DNA of 64,000 nt. Source: Candidatus Thiothrix sulfatifontis. GTDB lineage: Bacteria > Pseudomonadota > Gammaproteobacteria > Thiotrichales > Thiotrichaceae. Positions 43,557 to 53,076 of this stretch are shown piece after piece (position 1 is the first letter of the stretch; the number at the start of each line of letters is the position of its first letter). A program made the position numbers and the translations under genes. The stretch is from assembly GCA_022828425.1 (NCBI GenBank), contig CP094685.1, forward strand, positions 2,046,001-2,110,000, read 5' to 3'. The notes below the pieces were generated by a model. That model made no database searches and was not told where the DNA came from. It saw nothing but the letters and a program-made list of their open reading frames with translations.

Positions 43557-44645
43557 TCAGGTGGCGCGGTTAATAAAGTTGTTGATCCAACGGCGTGCGG
43601 GTGCTTCAAAAAACCAATAAGAACACAAGGCGCCGACAGTTAATAGCACTGTAAACACGTAAAAATGCAGTGCTCCGTGTGGATCGATTCCCGCAGGCAT
43701 GAGTTTTTCATAAATGCCATGCAGCGGTTTTTGCAGAATATACAGTGAAAAACTGGCTTCACCGAGCAATACCAGCCACTTGCACTGCAAATATTGGCTG
43801 ATTTTGCCGGTATTTAAGGCCAACAATACAATGAATAGCAAAAATAAGGGTGCAATCAACCCATTCGTGTAGTCAAACGCAATGCCACTGGCATCCATCA
43901 TTGTTTGCCGGGTAATGAGTAATACGATAATCAACACCGTCACTAACAACAACCCGCTGTTGTTAATAAGCGGTTGCTGCAAGCGTCCGAGGCTGCCCTG
44001 TTGTAGCCAAGCGCCTGCAATGAAACCCATTATGAACGTATTCAGGTGCAGCAATGGATTGTAAAAAATAAAATCATGCAACAATCCATGCGGTGCATAC
44101 GCATCAGCATTTAGCAAAATGCTGTGTGTAAGCTGCGTTACCAGCCACAATAACCCAGCAGCCAGCGTGATACGGGGCAAACGATGGCGTTTCACCAGCA
44201 GAAGCAATAACGGGAAGCACAAGTAGAAAAAAGCTTCTACGGATAATGACCAACCGGGCGCGTTCAACGTAAGCGGGTAGCCCGGTATCCACGCTTGCAA
44301 CATGCCGATACTCAGTGCCACTGTCAGCGGTTCACTGCCCACCGTTTGGTATTTCGCCGCTATCATCAGCAATAACGCTAATAAGTAAACGGGGTAAATC
44401 CGCGCCATTCGCGCCCACCAATAATGCCGTGTAGCAAACACTGTTTGCGGCTGCTCAGGTCGATAATACGCAATCGCCATAATGAAGCCAGAAAGCACGT
44501 AAAAGTAACTGACTGCAATCGGTCCCGCCGCCAACACCGGATTTACCCACGGTACATTCGCAGGAAACACCGTCATGCCATAGTGAAAGAACACCACCGT
44601 CAATGCAGCAATATAACGGGTGAAGGTCAGTTGTTCGATTCTCAC
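43557..44645 (-). CDS. membrane acyltransferase family 3 (OafA-like)
   Basis: 362 residues, about ten membrane helices. The N-terminus RIEQLTFTRYIAALTVVFFHYG holds the conserved Arg and His of acyltransferase family 3. Also PYFYVLSGFIMA-like and WSLSVEAFFYLCFPLLLLL segments. It likely O-acetylates or succinylates sugars of the exopolysaccharide. It lies 15 bases after the sugar transferase gene. Confidence 0.9.
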   Translation of the reverse strand: MRIEQLTFTRYIAALTVVFFHYGMTVFPANVPWVNPVLAAGPIAVSYFYVLSGFIMAIAYYRPEQPQTVFATRHYWWARMARIYPVYLLALLLMIAAKYQTVGSEPLTVALSIGMLQAWIPGYPLTLNAPGWSLSVEAFFYLCFPLLLLLVKRHRLPRITLAAGLLWLVTQLTHSILLNADAYAPHGLLHDFIFYNPLLHLNTFIMGFIAGAWLQQGSLGRLQQPLINNSGLLLVTVLIIVLLITRQTMMDASGIAFDYTNGLIAPLFLLFIVLLALNTGKISQYLQCKWLVLLGEASFSLYILQKPLHGIYEKLMPAGIDPHGALHFYVFTVLLTVGALCSYWFFEAPARRWINNFINRAT

Positions 44646-44660
44646 GGGCGGGTAGCAACA

Positions 44661-46061
44661 CTAGTAAGCATTTTTATCGTGCAGTGTTTTGAAAGCAGTA
44701 ACGAAAATGATTCTGAGATCGAGTATCAAGCTCCAGCTACGAATGTATTCCATGTCGAGTTCGACCCGCTTTTCCATTTTGAACAGGGTATCGGTCTCGC
44801 CGCGCCAGCCGTTCACTTGCGCCCAGCCGGTGATGCCGGGTTTCATTAAGTGGCGACGCATATAGCCGGGAATGAGTTGGCGGTATTCTTCGTTGTGAGC
44901 CACCGCATGGGGGCGTGGCCCAACAATTGACATATGGCCTTGCAGTACATTGAAAAATTGTGGCAGTTCGTCCAAAGAAGTTTTGCGTAGAAATGCGCCA
45001 ACACGGGTAATTCGGCAATCATTACGGGTGGCTTGCTTAATGTGTTTGCCATTTTCGCATACCGTCATGGTGCGAAATTTGAATACTTGAAACGTTTCGC
45101 CGCGTAAACCGTGTCGGGTTTGTTTGAACAGTATCGGTCCGCGCGAAGTCAGTTTGATCGCAAGTGCAATTCCTAGCATCAAAGGAGAAACCAACAGCAA
45201 AATCACTACGCCTAAAAATAAATCTTCGAGGCGCTTAATGAAGGCGCGTTGCGCAGACAATGGCGCATCGTAAATACGTAAAATGGGGGTTTCAGCAATC
45301 TCCATGTAACGGCTGTGTAGCAAGGCATTCGTGAAATCGTCGGGAATTAAGCGGATGGGGGTGATGGTATCGGCGAGTTCATTAATTAGGCGTTTCGATA
45401 ACACGGATTGTTCTGATGAGGGGGCGAGATAAATTTGATCCCACTCGCCCGTGCGAGCCGCTTCTTTCATGGCGTTCGCATCACCCAGTCGGGCATAGTG
45501 GCGGGGGAGTTCCAGCGCGGTGCCATCATCTTCCAAGTGGTAAAATCCCGCAATTTGGAATCCAGAATGCGGTTGGCCATCAATCATTTGAGCGAAGCGC
45601 AAGCCTTGCTTGGTGATGCCCGCAATCGCAATACTGTGGTTGTGAAGGCCAATGCGTTTGAGGGATGCCTGCAAAATACGCAGGGCGTAGCGGCTGCTGA
45701 TTAGTAACGTAGGGGTAATGAACAACCAGCTTATCAACACAAAGCGTGAAAATTCTTCAGAAGTTTTCACCGCGAACACACTGAAAATGACAGATAGAAA
45801 AGTGATTAACCAAGTGGCAATCAGTCGAATGACTTCATCGCGAAAGAATGGGCGTCCACTCCATGAGGTATAAATATCAGTGAATCGACCGATCAAACCA
45901 AACAATAACGCAGCGCCCAAGCCGATAACAAGATAACCTTGAATATTGTAAGTGCTTGAATGCAAAGACGCGAGGAGCAGAATGCCTAAGATAATTAGCG
46001 TATCTGTACTGCGGTAGATCAGTTCGGCACTGATTTTGTTGTTTACCTTCAAATATTCCAT
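44661..46061 (-). CDS. undecaprenyl-phosphate sugar phosphotransferase (initiating)
   Basis: 466 residues of the WcaJ/WbaP class. Four N-terminal membrane helices, a CoA-binding-like region ([18 protein letters not shown]), and the C-terminal catalytic domain. The catalytic domain shows [40 protein letters not shown] and [25 protein letters not shown]. It attaches the first sugar (probably glucose) to undecaprenyl phosphate. ATG 46061, with a 293-base gap upstream. Confidence 0.94.
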   Translation of the reverse strand: MEYLKVNNKISAELIYRSTDTLIILGILLLASLHSSTYNIQGYLVIGLGAALLFGLIGRFTDIYTSWSGRPFFRDEVIRLIATWLITFLSVIFSVFAVKTSEEFSRFVLISWLFITPTLLISSRYALRILQASLKRIGLHNHSIAIAGITKQGLRFAQMIDGQPHSGFQIAGFYHLEDDGTALELPRHYARLGDANAMKEAARTGEWDQIYLAPSSEQSVLSKRLINELADTITPIRLIPDDFTNALLHSRYMEIAETPILRIYDAPLSAQRAFIKRLEDLFLGVVILLLVSPLMLGIALAIKLTSRGPILFKQTRHGLRGETFQVFKFRTMTVCENGKHIKQATRNDCRITRVGAFLRKTSLDELPQFFNVLQGHMSIVGPRPHAVAHNEEYRQLIPGYMRRHLMKPGITGWAQVNGWRGETDTLFKMEKRVELDMEYIRSWSLILDLRIIFVTAFKTLHDKNAY

Positions 46062-46354
46062 TCAACCGTTATCCTCTGACAATGGCTGCGCCAACAAGCC
46101 ATTATGGAGTTTGTTGTCAATAAGCAAACTTGTTCTAATTTTACTGTGTGGTGATGTAAAAAAACCACAGGCCAGTTTATTATGACAAGCATTATAAACA
46201 GATGATAAAACCAGTATCTATTTGTTACATAAACAAATACTTTGCCATTGTGCAACTATTTAAGACACTCGATAGTTGCTAAAACTGTGTTCTAATATAG
46301 CCTATATTTGTATTTTTTGTCGTAAAAAAAATACAAACGGCACATTCTTATTCC
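46062..46354. other. AT-rich intergenic region with two palindromes
   Basis: It separates the rfbA-to-GT2 unit from the sugar transferase gene. A perfect 12-base inverted repeat TTTGTATTTTTT / AAAAAATACAAA lies at 46307-46318 and 46326-46337, just past the GT2 stop. A second, TATTTGTT / AACAAATA, is at 46219-46239. The first may act as a weak terminator on the minus strand. No RNA gene was recognised. Confidence 0.55.
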
Positions 46355-47179
46355 TCAGCGTGAGGACAGGTCTGTTTCCCATGTGTAAGTTTGCAAGTGG
46401 CGGTATTGCCGCGCAGCCCGCCAACGAATGAAACTTGCAATCAACAGGTAGACCACTGCGGCTACCGCATCCCGACTCAGGAGTTTGTCGAGTAAGATGC
46501 TGGAGTAAGCTTTTTTATCGGTTTTCGTGCAAAGCTGAGCCGCCGCTAATTGCATGTTTCCCAGACGAGCGCGCGTTTTAATCTTGATCAAAGAACTCAG
46601 GTTTCGCGGGGCGTTAATAAATATTTGTGTGCCAGCAATATTGTGGCGTTCCTGCGCGTCAAATTGACAGCGCACGAAACCATCATCATTAATAATGTCA
46701 GGAAATTGTTGAAAACGCTCACGCCCTGTCTGACTAATGACGTAACTACAGGTAGCTACCACCCCTTCGCGAATATAGGGAAGTTGCAACCACAGCCGGT
46801 AATATTGCTGTACTACCCAAGAAGATTGCGAGGTATCAATCACTGGTTCGGGTGCTGCCAACAAAGGGCTACCGCTTGCCATTGCTGCAATAATACTCTG
46901 AATCGCGTTAGGCGATAAGCGCGTATCGGCATCAAGGTAAAACACTGGCCAGCTCGTAACGTGTTTTTCGGCTTCATTCAATGCATTGACTTTGGACGGT
47001 TTGGCGATGTCGAGGCAGATGGCGTGCGGGTATTCATTGCGCACAATCTCAGCAGTATTATCCGTACAGCCATTGCAAGCCACAATCAGGGTATCCAAAC
47101 CTGCTTGAGCGCTGAGGCTATCCAAACAGCGGCGGATCACGCTGGCTTCATTGTGTGCGGGCACAATCACACTCGCCAT
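46355..47179 (-). CDS. glycosyltransferase family 2
   Basis: 274 residues. GT-A fold: MASVIVPAHNEASVIRRCLDSL, then FYLDADTRLSP (DxD-type) and INDDGFVRCQF. A C-terminal helical and hydrophobic segment (AAVVYLLIASFIRW) may attach it to the membrane. ATG 47179 overlaps the stop of the upstream glycosyltransferase by one base. An upstream in-frame region to 47230 lies inside that gene. Confidence 0.9.
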   Translation of the reverse strand: MASVIVPAHNEASVIRRCLDSLSAQAGLDTLIVACNGCTDNTAEIVRNEYPHAICLDIAKPSKVNALNEAEKHVTSWPVFYLDADTRLSPNAIQSIIAAMASGSPLLAAPEPVIDTSQSSWVVQQYYRLWLQLPYIREGVVATCSYVISQTGRERFQQFPDIINDDGFVRCQFDAQERHNIAGTQIFINAPRNLSSLIKIKTRARLGNMQLAAAQLCTKTDKKAYSSILLDKLLSRDAVAAVVYLLIASFIRWRAARQYRHLQTYTWETDLSSR

Positions 47180-48108
47180 CAACGATACCCCTGCAACCAG
47201 TCGGCACGGTTGGCAAATACCGTCTGCCATTCACGCCGTTGTTCCGATTTCGGTTTGAAGAGGGTGTGTAGCAGGTATTTATTCAGCACATACCAATACA
47301 GTAGCGCTTTATAAGCGGGGCGCTGCCAAGCCACGACATGGCGGTTAAACAATTCCACTTTGCCTTTGAGCAACTTGATTTGTTTGCCTGAAAAATGGCT
47401 GTGGCTGACACCACCGTGGTGAATAATCCGAGCATCCGGGGTCACAATGGGCTGATAGCCCAAGGCTTTGGCACGCAAACAATAATCGGCTTCTTCGGCA
47501 TACATAAAGAAACTGGCATCCAAGCCGCCGAGTTTGTCCCACAATTCCCGCGTGGTGAGGAAAAAGCAACCGGACACAATATCCACATCCTTAATCGTAT
47601 AGCGTTCCCAGCAACCGTAATTCGCATGGTTGAATAAACAGGTTTTACTGAACAGTTTGCTCAAGCCCACGGCGCTGTAAAACAGGTCGCGCAGATTGGG
47701 TTTGCTCCAAGCGTGTTGCGTGTTCAAACTCATGTCATTGTTGAGGGTAACGCCACTCCAAATGCCGTTATCGGGGTACTGTTTGGCAAAATGCAGCAGG
47801 CGATCCACCGCTGCATTCACAATTACAGTATCGGGATTCAGCAATAATAAACAGTTGCCGTGCGCCTGTGCCGCACCCAATTGCACACCACCGGCGAATC
47901 CCAGATTAGCACCCGATTCAATCAACAGGACTTGCGGGAAAAATTGCCGAATCATGCTTACCGAGTCGTCACTGGAGGCATTGTCGACCACAATGACTTC
48001 AATCGTGCTTAGTTGGGTTTCGCGAAACAGTGATTCCAATGCGCGGCGAATGTAACCGGACGTATTGTAAGAAACCAGAATAACGCTGATTTCTGCATTT
48101 GCCGTCAT
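47179..48108 (-). CDS. glycosyltransferase family 2 (rhamnosyltransferase-like)
   Basis: 309 residues. ISVILVSYNTSGYIRRALESL, VVDNASSDDSVSMI, LGFAGGVQLG, LLLNPDTV and the WbbL-type pattern GCFFLTTRELWDKLGGLDASFFMYAEEADYC. This subgroup includes dTDP-rhamnosyl transferases, which fits the rfb genes in the same unit. Overlaps the next upstream gene by 4 bases. Confidence 0.9.
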   Translation of the reverse strand: MTANAEISVILVSYNTSGYIRRALESLFRETQLSTIEVIVVDNASSDDSVSMIRQFFPQVLLIESGANLGFAGGVQLGAAQAHGNCLLLLNPDTVIVNAAVDRLLHFAKQYPDNGIWSGVTLNNDMSLNTQHAWSKPNLRDLFYSAVGLSKLFSKTCLFNHANYGCWERYTIKDVDIVSGCFFLTTRELWDKLGGLDASFFMYAEEADYCLRAKALGYQPIVTPDARIIHHGGVSHSHFSGKQIKLLKGKVELFNRHVVAWQRPAYKALLYWYVLNKYLLHTLFKPKSEQRREWQTVFANRADWLQGYR

Positions 48109-48563
48109 GCCAATCTCCCGTAAGCAATGGTTTGAATCCCTGAACGCACGACTTTTGCGGGATTACCCGCCACAATCGAATGCGCTGGCACGTCTTTGGT
48201 GACAACACTGCCTGCACCGACAATGACTTGATCACCGATGGTCACGCCGGGCAAAATTATAGCACCACAACCGATGAAACAGTTAGCCCCAATGCGCGTT
48301 TTCTGATCGAATTGTCCACCATGCCGTCGGGTTGCGTAATCGTGTGCCAAAATGATGCTATCGAACGCGATGTAAGTTTTTTCGCCGATTTCAATGCAGC
48401 GTGGATTGGTTTTATCCAAGCGGGCTTTAAACGAAATTCGCACATCCGGGGCAATATTCATGCCATAAAGTTTGCGGAAATAACCCGTGCGCAGCCACAG
48501 CAGGTTGTCGCGAAACCACACCAGCCACATAAACATTCTTTGATTGATAAAACGCAGTCTCAT
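48105..48563 (-). CDS. hexapeptide-repeat acetyltransferase (WcaF-like)
   Basis: 152 residues. Left-handed beta-helix repeats (IGEKTYIAFDSIIL, IGANCFIGCGAIILPGVTIGDQVIVGAGSVVTKDVPAHSIVAGNPAKVV) with the standard C-terminal cap. It probably acetylates a sugar in the repeat unit. ATG 48563 overlaps the Wzy-like gene by 4 bases. Confidence 0.9.
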   Translation of the reverse strand: MRLRFINQRMFMWLVWFRDNLLWLRTGYFRKLYGMNIAPDVRISFKARLDKTNPRCIEIGEKTYIAFDSIILAHDYATRRHGGQFDQKTRIGANCFIGCGAIILPGVTIGDQVIVGAGSVVTKDVPAHSIVAGNPAKVVRSGIQTIAYGRLA

Positions 48564-49870
48564 GTCTTGTCGTTATTTCTCAGGTTATCGGTGGGGGCAT
48601 TATTGGTGGAATCGCTGGCTGATACCAATTCTTCTGCCTGACGGTTCCATAAAGGATAGTATTGCGCCCAGCCAATTGCGCCCAACATAAAAAAGAACAG
48701 CGGTTGCAATTTGCCGAAATAGTCCACGGTAAACCCAATTAAAATCAGCGACATGAATGAGACTATCCATGCGGAGACCATCCAGCGGGATTGATCGTGA
48801 TGGTGGTGCGCGAGATTCAAGGCATGGAATACCGCGTAAAAACAAGCGAGTAATAATAAGATCAAGGCAAACAAGCCGTGTTGCAAAATCAGCAATAACC
48901 AGAAACTGTCAATGCTATTACCCATCCATTCCATCCAATAAGGGCGTGTCCAATCATGGTGTGCAATCCCAAAAATCAGGTGTTCGCGGATGTCATCGGC
49001 GGTGTATTCCCATTGCAGGATGCGGAAATAGCCGGTATTCGGGTTGAAGGTCAAATACGAAATTAAAATTCCAAAAAATCCCCGATTGGAAAACGCTTCA
49101 ATTAACAATGCCGTCGCCAAACCTCCAAAAAACAGCGAAATCCAGAATTGCCGTGCGTTATGCCAAAACTTAACTAAAACGGCGGTAAATCCCTGAAAAA
49201 TCAATGCCAGTAATGGCGCTGACGATAAGGTCAGTAGCATTGAAACCGTGATTCCCACCAATTTACTTGTATAATTCAGCGAACCGAAGCGCACGACTAA
49301 CAACAGCGCAAACGGGAAAAATAATGCCAATAAGGTTCCATACAAAATAGGGTGAGCGAACAAACTTGTTGCCCGCATAATGCCAGAACGAATGTAATGA
49401 TAGGTGTAAAGACGCGGGTCTAAAGCATGATTGCCCGTCAGTTTTTCAGCGATTTCATGCAGAATGCGGTGTTGACTGAAGGCTTCGTAGAGCGTGAATG
49501 CCGTGAGCAAGGCGAGTAGTGCAATAAAGGTTTGGTTGATCCAATAGAACCGCTGCGGCGTTGTAATAAATAATCGCGCCAGATAAAACGCACCGGCGGT
49601 TTCAATTGCAAAAATGCCGGTTGATTCAACTGCTTTTTGCATACCGTGATTTTGCCAGAAGCTGGCGAATACGATGCCGATTAGACAAAACAGCAAAATA
49701 TCCACGAGATCCGCTTGTTGCAGCACGTTGCGCAGATTAAATAGCGCGTACAGCAAGGCTAAACCCAGCACCACGCGGTAAGCTTCGACCCGCACCGAAC
49801 CCACCATGATATAAAATTCCAGCGGGATAAAAATCGAGATAATGAATAGGGTAGCGATAATTCTTAGCAT
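48560..49870 (-). CDS. O-antigen polymerase/ligase-like membrane protein (Wzy-like)
   Basis: 436 residues with about eleven membrane helices and a large periplasmic loop (about residues 260-330), the Wzy/WaaL topology. It should join repeat units at the periplasmic face. It lies 8 bases after the flippase gene. Confidence 0.85.
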   Translation of the reverse strand: MLRIIATLFIISIFIPLEFYIMVGSVRVEAYRVVLGLALLYALFNLRNVLQQADLVDILLFCLIGIVFASFWQNHGMQKAVESTGIFAIETAGAFYLARLFITTPQRFYWINQTFIALLALLTAFTLYEAFSQHRILHEIAEKLTGNHALDPRLYTYHYIRSGIMRATSLFAHPILYGTLLALFFPFALLLVVRFGSLNYTSKLVGITVSMLLTLSSAPLLALIFQGFTAVLVKFWHNARQFWISLFFGGLATALLIEAFSNRGFFGILISYLTFNPNTGYFRILQWEYTADDIREHLIFGIAHHDWTRPYWMEWMGNSIDSFWLLLILQHGLFALILLLLACFYAVFHALNLAHHHHDQSRWMVSAWIVSFMSLILIGFTVDYFGKLQPLFFFMLGAIGWAQYYPLWNRQAEELVSASDSTNNAPTDNLRNNDKT

Positions 49871-49878
49871 GGTGCCTC

Positions 49879-51162
49879 CTATCCTCGCTTATCGGGTTCG
49901 TTTAACAAACGCTTGGTAAAAAACAGCACTGCCACGCCGATGGTTAGCACCAAATTAGCGATAAGTGTCGCGCCAGCCGCTCCTTCAATTCCATGCCTTG
50001 GAATCAAAATCAGATTGGCGACCACATTAATGACCAACGCCAGTGCCAGCAAGCCGTTCAGGTAGTGCACTTGTGCCTGCACAATAAACATAAACGAAAA
50101 CGTCAGGCTCAACGCCCGCACCCATTGCGCCACCAGTAAAATAGCCAGCGCAGCACCTGCTTGCACATATTCGGGTTTAAAGACATGGAGTAAGTGATCG
50201 CCCAGCAACAACAATAATAACGTGACAGCACCCAATATGCCTGCCACTAAGCCGGTAGCTTGCCAAAAAAACCGCTGCAATTGTTCCGGCTGGTGTTGGT
50301 GGATGCGCAACAAGCGCGGGTAAATAGTGGCATCCAGCGCCCCAAGGAAAAACAGGCTGACAAACGATAAACGCGCCGCAACCGTGAACAGCGCCACATC
50401 CTCATTCGACAGCAACAAGCCGGTGAGTAGCGTATCTGCCCACAACATCAAAAACGAAAAAAATGATACAGGTGCTAACGGTAGCGACTGTTGCAACACC
50501 GCTTTAACATTAAATTGCGTCGGATTAGCCGGATGCAAACTTCGCCACCAAGGGCGCAGCCAGTAAAACGATGCCAACCCCGCCAATACCAATGACGCAA
50601 TATACAACAACAGATAATGTTGATTATCCGTAAAATTCCACCAAAACAGCCCAATCAGCAGCATATAAGCCACCGCAGGCAAGGAATTCTGCACCAGAAT
50701 TGACTCGGAGGTATGCCGGATGGCTTTCAAAAATGATGAATTCAACATCACCAAATTGAAAAACAGAATGCCGCTGCCCGCCAGCAATAACGGCAGCATC
50801 TGAATCGCATCATCAAACAACCAGTGCTGTGATAAAGGGGCAAATGCCAGCCAGCCCAGCATGAAAATGCCGCTACTGATTAACACCATGCGGTAAGCAT
50901 CGCGTAAATGCACGCCTTGTTGCTGTGTATCGGTTTCCTGAATCCGCGCCACATCGCGCACCAACCACTGTTCCACCCCCAAACGGCTGAACAGAGAAAC
51001 ACCCGTGACCAGTGTCATTAACATGAACACCATGCCCGCTTCTGCCATCGGTAGCGTGCGCGTCAACACGATTGCCACCGCAAAATTCAACCCAACCCCA
51101 GCAAAGCGGGCAATAGTCGAAAGTAAACTGGTCAGTAGCAGCGAAGGGTTTTTCAGATTCAT
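49879..51162 (-). CDS. polysaccharide flippase (Wzx-like, MATE fold)
   Basis: 427 residues, twelve to fourteen membrane helices. N-terminus SLLLTSLLSTIARFAGVGLNFAVAIVLTRTLPMAEAG is typical of Wzx/MurJ-type flippases. It would move lipid-linked repeat units across the inner membrane. ATG 51162 overlaps the PssE-like gene by 4 bases. Confidence 0.9.
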   Translation of the reverse strand: MNLKNPSLLLTSLLSTIARFAGVGLNFAVAIVLTRTLPMAEAGMVFMLMTLVTGVSLFSRLGVEQWLVRDVARIQETDTQQQGVHLRDAYRMVLISSGIFMLGWLAFAPLSQHWLFDDAIQMLPLLLAGSGILFFNLVMLNSSFLKAIRHTSESILVQNSLPAVAYMLLIGLFWWNFTDNQHYLLLYIASLVLAGLASFYWLRPWWRSLHPANPTQFNVKAVLQQSLPLAPVSFFSFLMLWADTLLTGLLLSNEDVALFTVAARLSFVSLFFLGALDATIYPRLLRIHQHQPEQLQRFFWQATGLVAGILGAVTLLLLLLGDHLLHVFKPEYVQAGAALAILLVAQWVRALSLTFSFMFIVQAQVHYLNGLLALALVINVVANLILIPRHGIEGAAGATLIANLVLTIGVAVLFFTKRLLNEPDKRG

Positions 51163-51656
51163 GTGCGGTTGCTGAGCGCAGTCGAAGCACCAATCGCTTG
51201 ATCAATGAAATCTACCAGCGTTTGCCGCCGGGAATCATTGTCCAGTGGTGCCGCTTGCAAGGTGTGTTGCCGTGCCAACAGTGCATACAATTCGTCTTGG
51301 GTCGAGGCGGTATACACCCCCGGCAATTGCCCCATCCACGCTAAACCGTCCAGTTGGTGATCGTTGCGGTGTTCGCCGAGCGCGTGTTGGCGGTTCATCA
51401 CAATAATGGGTTTGCGGTGTTCCAGCGCGGTAATAATATTGCCCATGCCCGCGTGTGAAATGATCAAATCGGCATTTTGCACGTATTGGTTAAACACTGC
51501 CGTGGTCATAAAGCGTTCCCATTGCAAGGTTTGCGGCAAATATTCCCCGCCTGCAATTTGCGCCATTCCGGTGAAGGCGTGTTGTGCCGCCCATTCATCC
51601 ACGGCACGGATCAGGCGATCAAACGGAAATTGCGTGCCAACCGCCACGAAAATCAC
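51159..51656 (-). CDS. glycosyltransferase, PssE/Alg13-like subunit
   Basis: 165 residues. GT28 C-terminal domain: IFVAVGTQFPFDRLIRAVDEW and ADLIISHAGMGNIITALEHRKPIIVMNR. It works as a split enzyme with the adjacent PssD/Alg14-like protein. GTG 51656 overlaps the PssD stop as GTGA and gives the usual N-terminus; codons back to 51707 lie inside pssD. Its last residues (ASTALSNRT) come from a dispersed 15-base repeat. Confidence 0.88.
   Translation of the reverse strand: MIFVAVGTQFPFDRLIRAVDEWAAQHAFTGMAQIAGGEYLPQTLQWERFMTTAVFNQYVQNADLIISHAGMGNIITALEHRKPIIVMNRQHALGEHRNDHQLDGLAWMGQLPGVYTASTQDELYALLARQHTLQAAPLDNDSRRQTLVDFIDQAIGASTALSNRT
51172..51186. repeat. dispersed repeat CTGAGCGNAGYCGAA, copy 3
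   Basis: CTGAGCGCAGTCGAA, a member of the same repeat family as the tandem pair at 53086-53121. It lies in the last 30 bases of the PssE-like gene and is read in frame as part of its C-terminus. Confidence 0.75.
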
Positions 51657-52120
51657 AACACCGCTCCCTTGTATTGAATCGCTTGTCCATCGCTCAACTG
51701 TTCCCATTGCGTCAAGAATACATCGGCACGTTTTTGCGCCAACTTACCCGCCCGTGAAATCTGTTTAACGTTGGCGATGCTATCCACCCAAATGGTACGA
51801 ATGCCGAGAAAGCTACCCAGCCAAATCGCCACCGCACCGGGTGCTGCACCCGTGGATAAAATTGCTTTCGGGCGTTCTTTCAATAAGATATACAACACTT
51901 GTAAAGCACAAGGTATCAAGCGCCATTTATCATCCGCACTCACATCCATCACCGAATACACCTTGCGTTCCCGTTCACTGCGCGAAGTCGAAGTGAACAA
52001 CCCCGCAGGCATCGCATACACCACCCGATAACGCTCTTCCAGCCCGACGCTCAGCCGATTAAGCTGAATCCAATGCCCGCCGGGTGAAGAAATCGCCAGC
52101 AATGTTGGCCTAACACTCAT
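51653..52120 (-). CDS. glycosyltransferase, PssD/Alg14-like subunit
   Basis: 155 residues. LLAISSPGGHWIQLNRL at the N-terminus and ERPKAILSTGAAPGAVAIWLGSFLGIRTIWVDSIANV are signatures of the Alg14-like half, which binds the lipid acceptor and recruits PssE. Overlaps its neighbours by 4 bases on both sides. Confidence 0.9.
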   Translation of the reverse strand: MSVRPTLLAISSPGGHWIQLNRLSVGLEERYRVVYAMPAGLFTSTSRSERERKVYSVMDVSADDKWRLIPCALQVLYILLKERPKAILSTGAAPGAVAIWLGSFLGIRTIWVDSIANVKQISRAGKLAQKRADVFLTQWEQLSDGQAIQYKGAVL

Positions 52121-53076
52121 GCCGGTTTTCTCAAGTAAAACGCCGCTTGATCACCCTGATTCAACGCATTCAACTCGCGTGAACGGGTTTCAAACTCACG
52201 CACTTGTTCAGCTCTAAACAGTGAATTTTCGGGTGATTCCGCCCACGAACGTGGGTTGCGCAACGGAATATCCTGTTCGTACTGTTTGCTGCCCCAGAAT
52301 TGCAAGGCGTTGGAATCGTACACCACTTGTTCGCACAAAAAGCCCGCCTGTTCCGCCAATGCCTGCATACTCTTGACCGAATGCAGGTACAAATGACGTG
52401 GCGCATCCAATTGCACCCAGTTCACGCCGTACTCTTGCCACACATACGACGACACGGTAGGCACACGCACCAAAGCGACTCCACCCGGTTTCAGAATATT
52501 GAATGCTTGCCCCAAATTAGTCCGCTGATTTGGCAAATGCTCAAACGAATGGTGGAACATCACCACATCCCATTCGCCGGTTTCGCTGAAAATATCGCGT
52601 TTCTCAATGCGCAAACCGTTTGGATGGGCAATATCGGCTTGGTTAAACGGGTCGATACCCAACAGATTCTGGAAACCCATTTCGCGCAAGGAATGCAGCA
52701 AATGCCCCGCGCCACAGCCTACATCCAGAATCCGCGTGTCTTGGTTCAGCTTGAGCGGGCGTAGTGTGGCAAGTTTCGCATTCGGCATCCACAAGTGCAT
52801 TACCCGCCCAATCAAACAGTTACCCGTGACTTCGTAACGATCCCGTAACTTCGTCAGGGCTTGTTTAAGCGGATTGCCTGCCTTGGTCGCATCACTGTAG
52901 GAATAATAGTTATCGGGATAATAATCCGCGATATTGGCAGGAATCTGTTCTATTTGCAGGCAGTCGCAATCCGCACACTGAAAATAACGGTGTTCATCGC
53001 GCAACCCCAGCATCATTTCCTTGGCGACATAGTGGCGGTGTTCGCCGTTACTGCCACAAATACGGCACTGCATCAA
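52117..53076 (-). CDS. class I SAM methyltransferase with N-terminal zinc ribbon
   Basis: 319 residues. An N-terminal four-cysteine ribbon (CRICG and CADCDC) precedes a Rossmann methyltransferase domain: ILDVGCGAGHLLHSLREMG (motif I), VVMFHHSFEHLPN and LKPGGVALVRVPTV. It probably methylates a sugar or glycan end, a way of stopping chain growth in some systems (inference). Overlaps rfbB by 4 bases. Confidence 0.88.
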   Translation of the reverse strand: MMQCRICGSNGEHRHYVAKEMMLGLRDEHRYFQCADCDCLQIEQIPANIADYYPDNYYSYSDATKAGNPLKQALTKLRDRYEVTGNCLIGRVMHLWMPNAKLATLRPLKLNQDTRILDVGCGAGHLLHSLREMGFQNLLGIDPFNQADIAHPNGLRIEKRDIFSETGEWDVVMFHHSFEHLPNQRTNLGQAFNILKPGGVALVRVPTVSSYVWQEYGVNWVQLDAPRHLYLHSVKSMQALAEQAGFLCEQVVYDSNALQFWGSKQYEQDIPLRNPRSWAESPENSLFRAEQVREFETRSRELNALNQGDQAAFYLRKPA

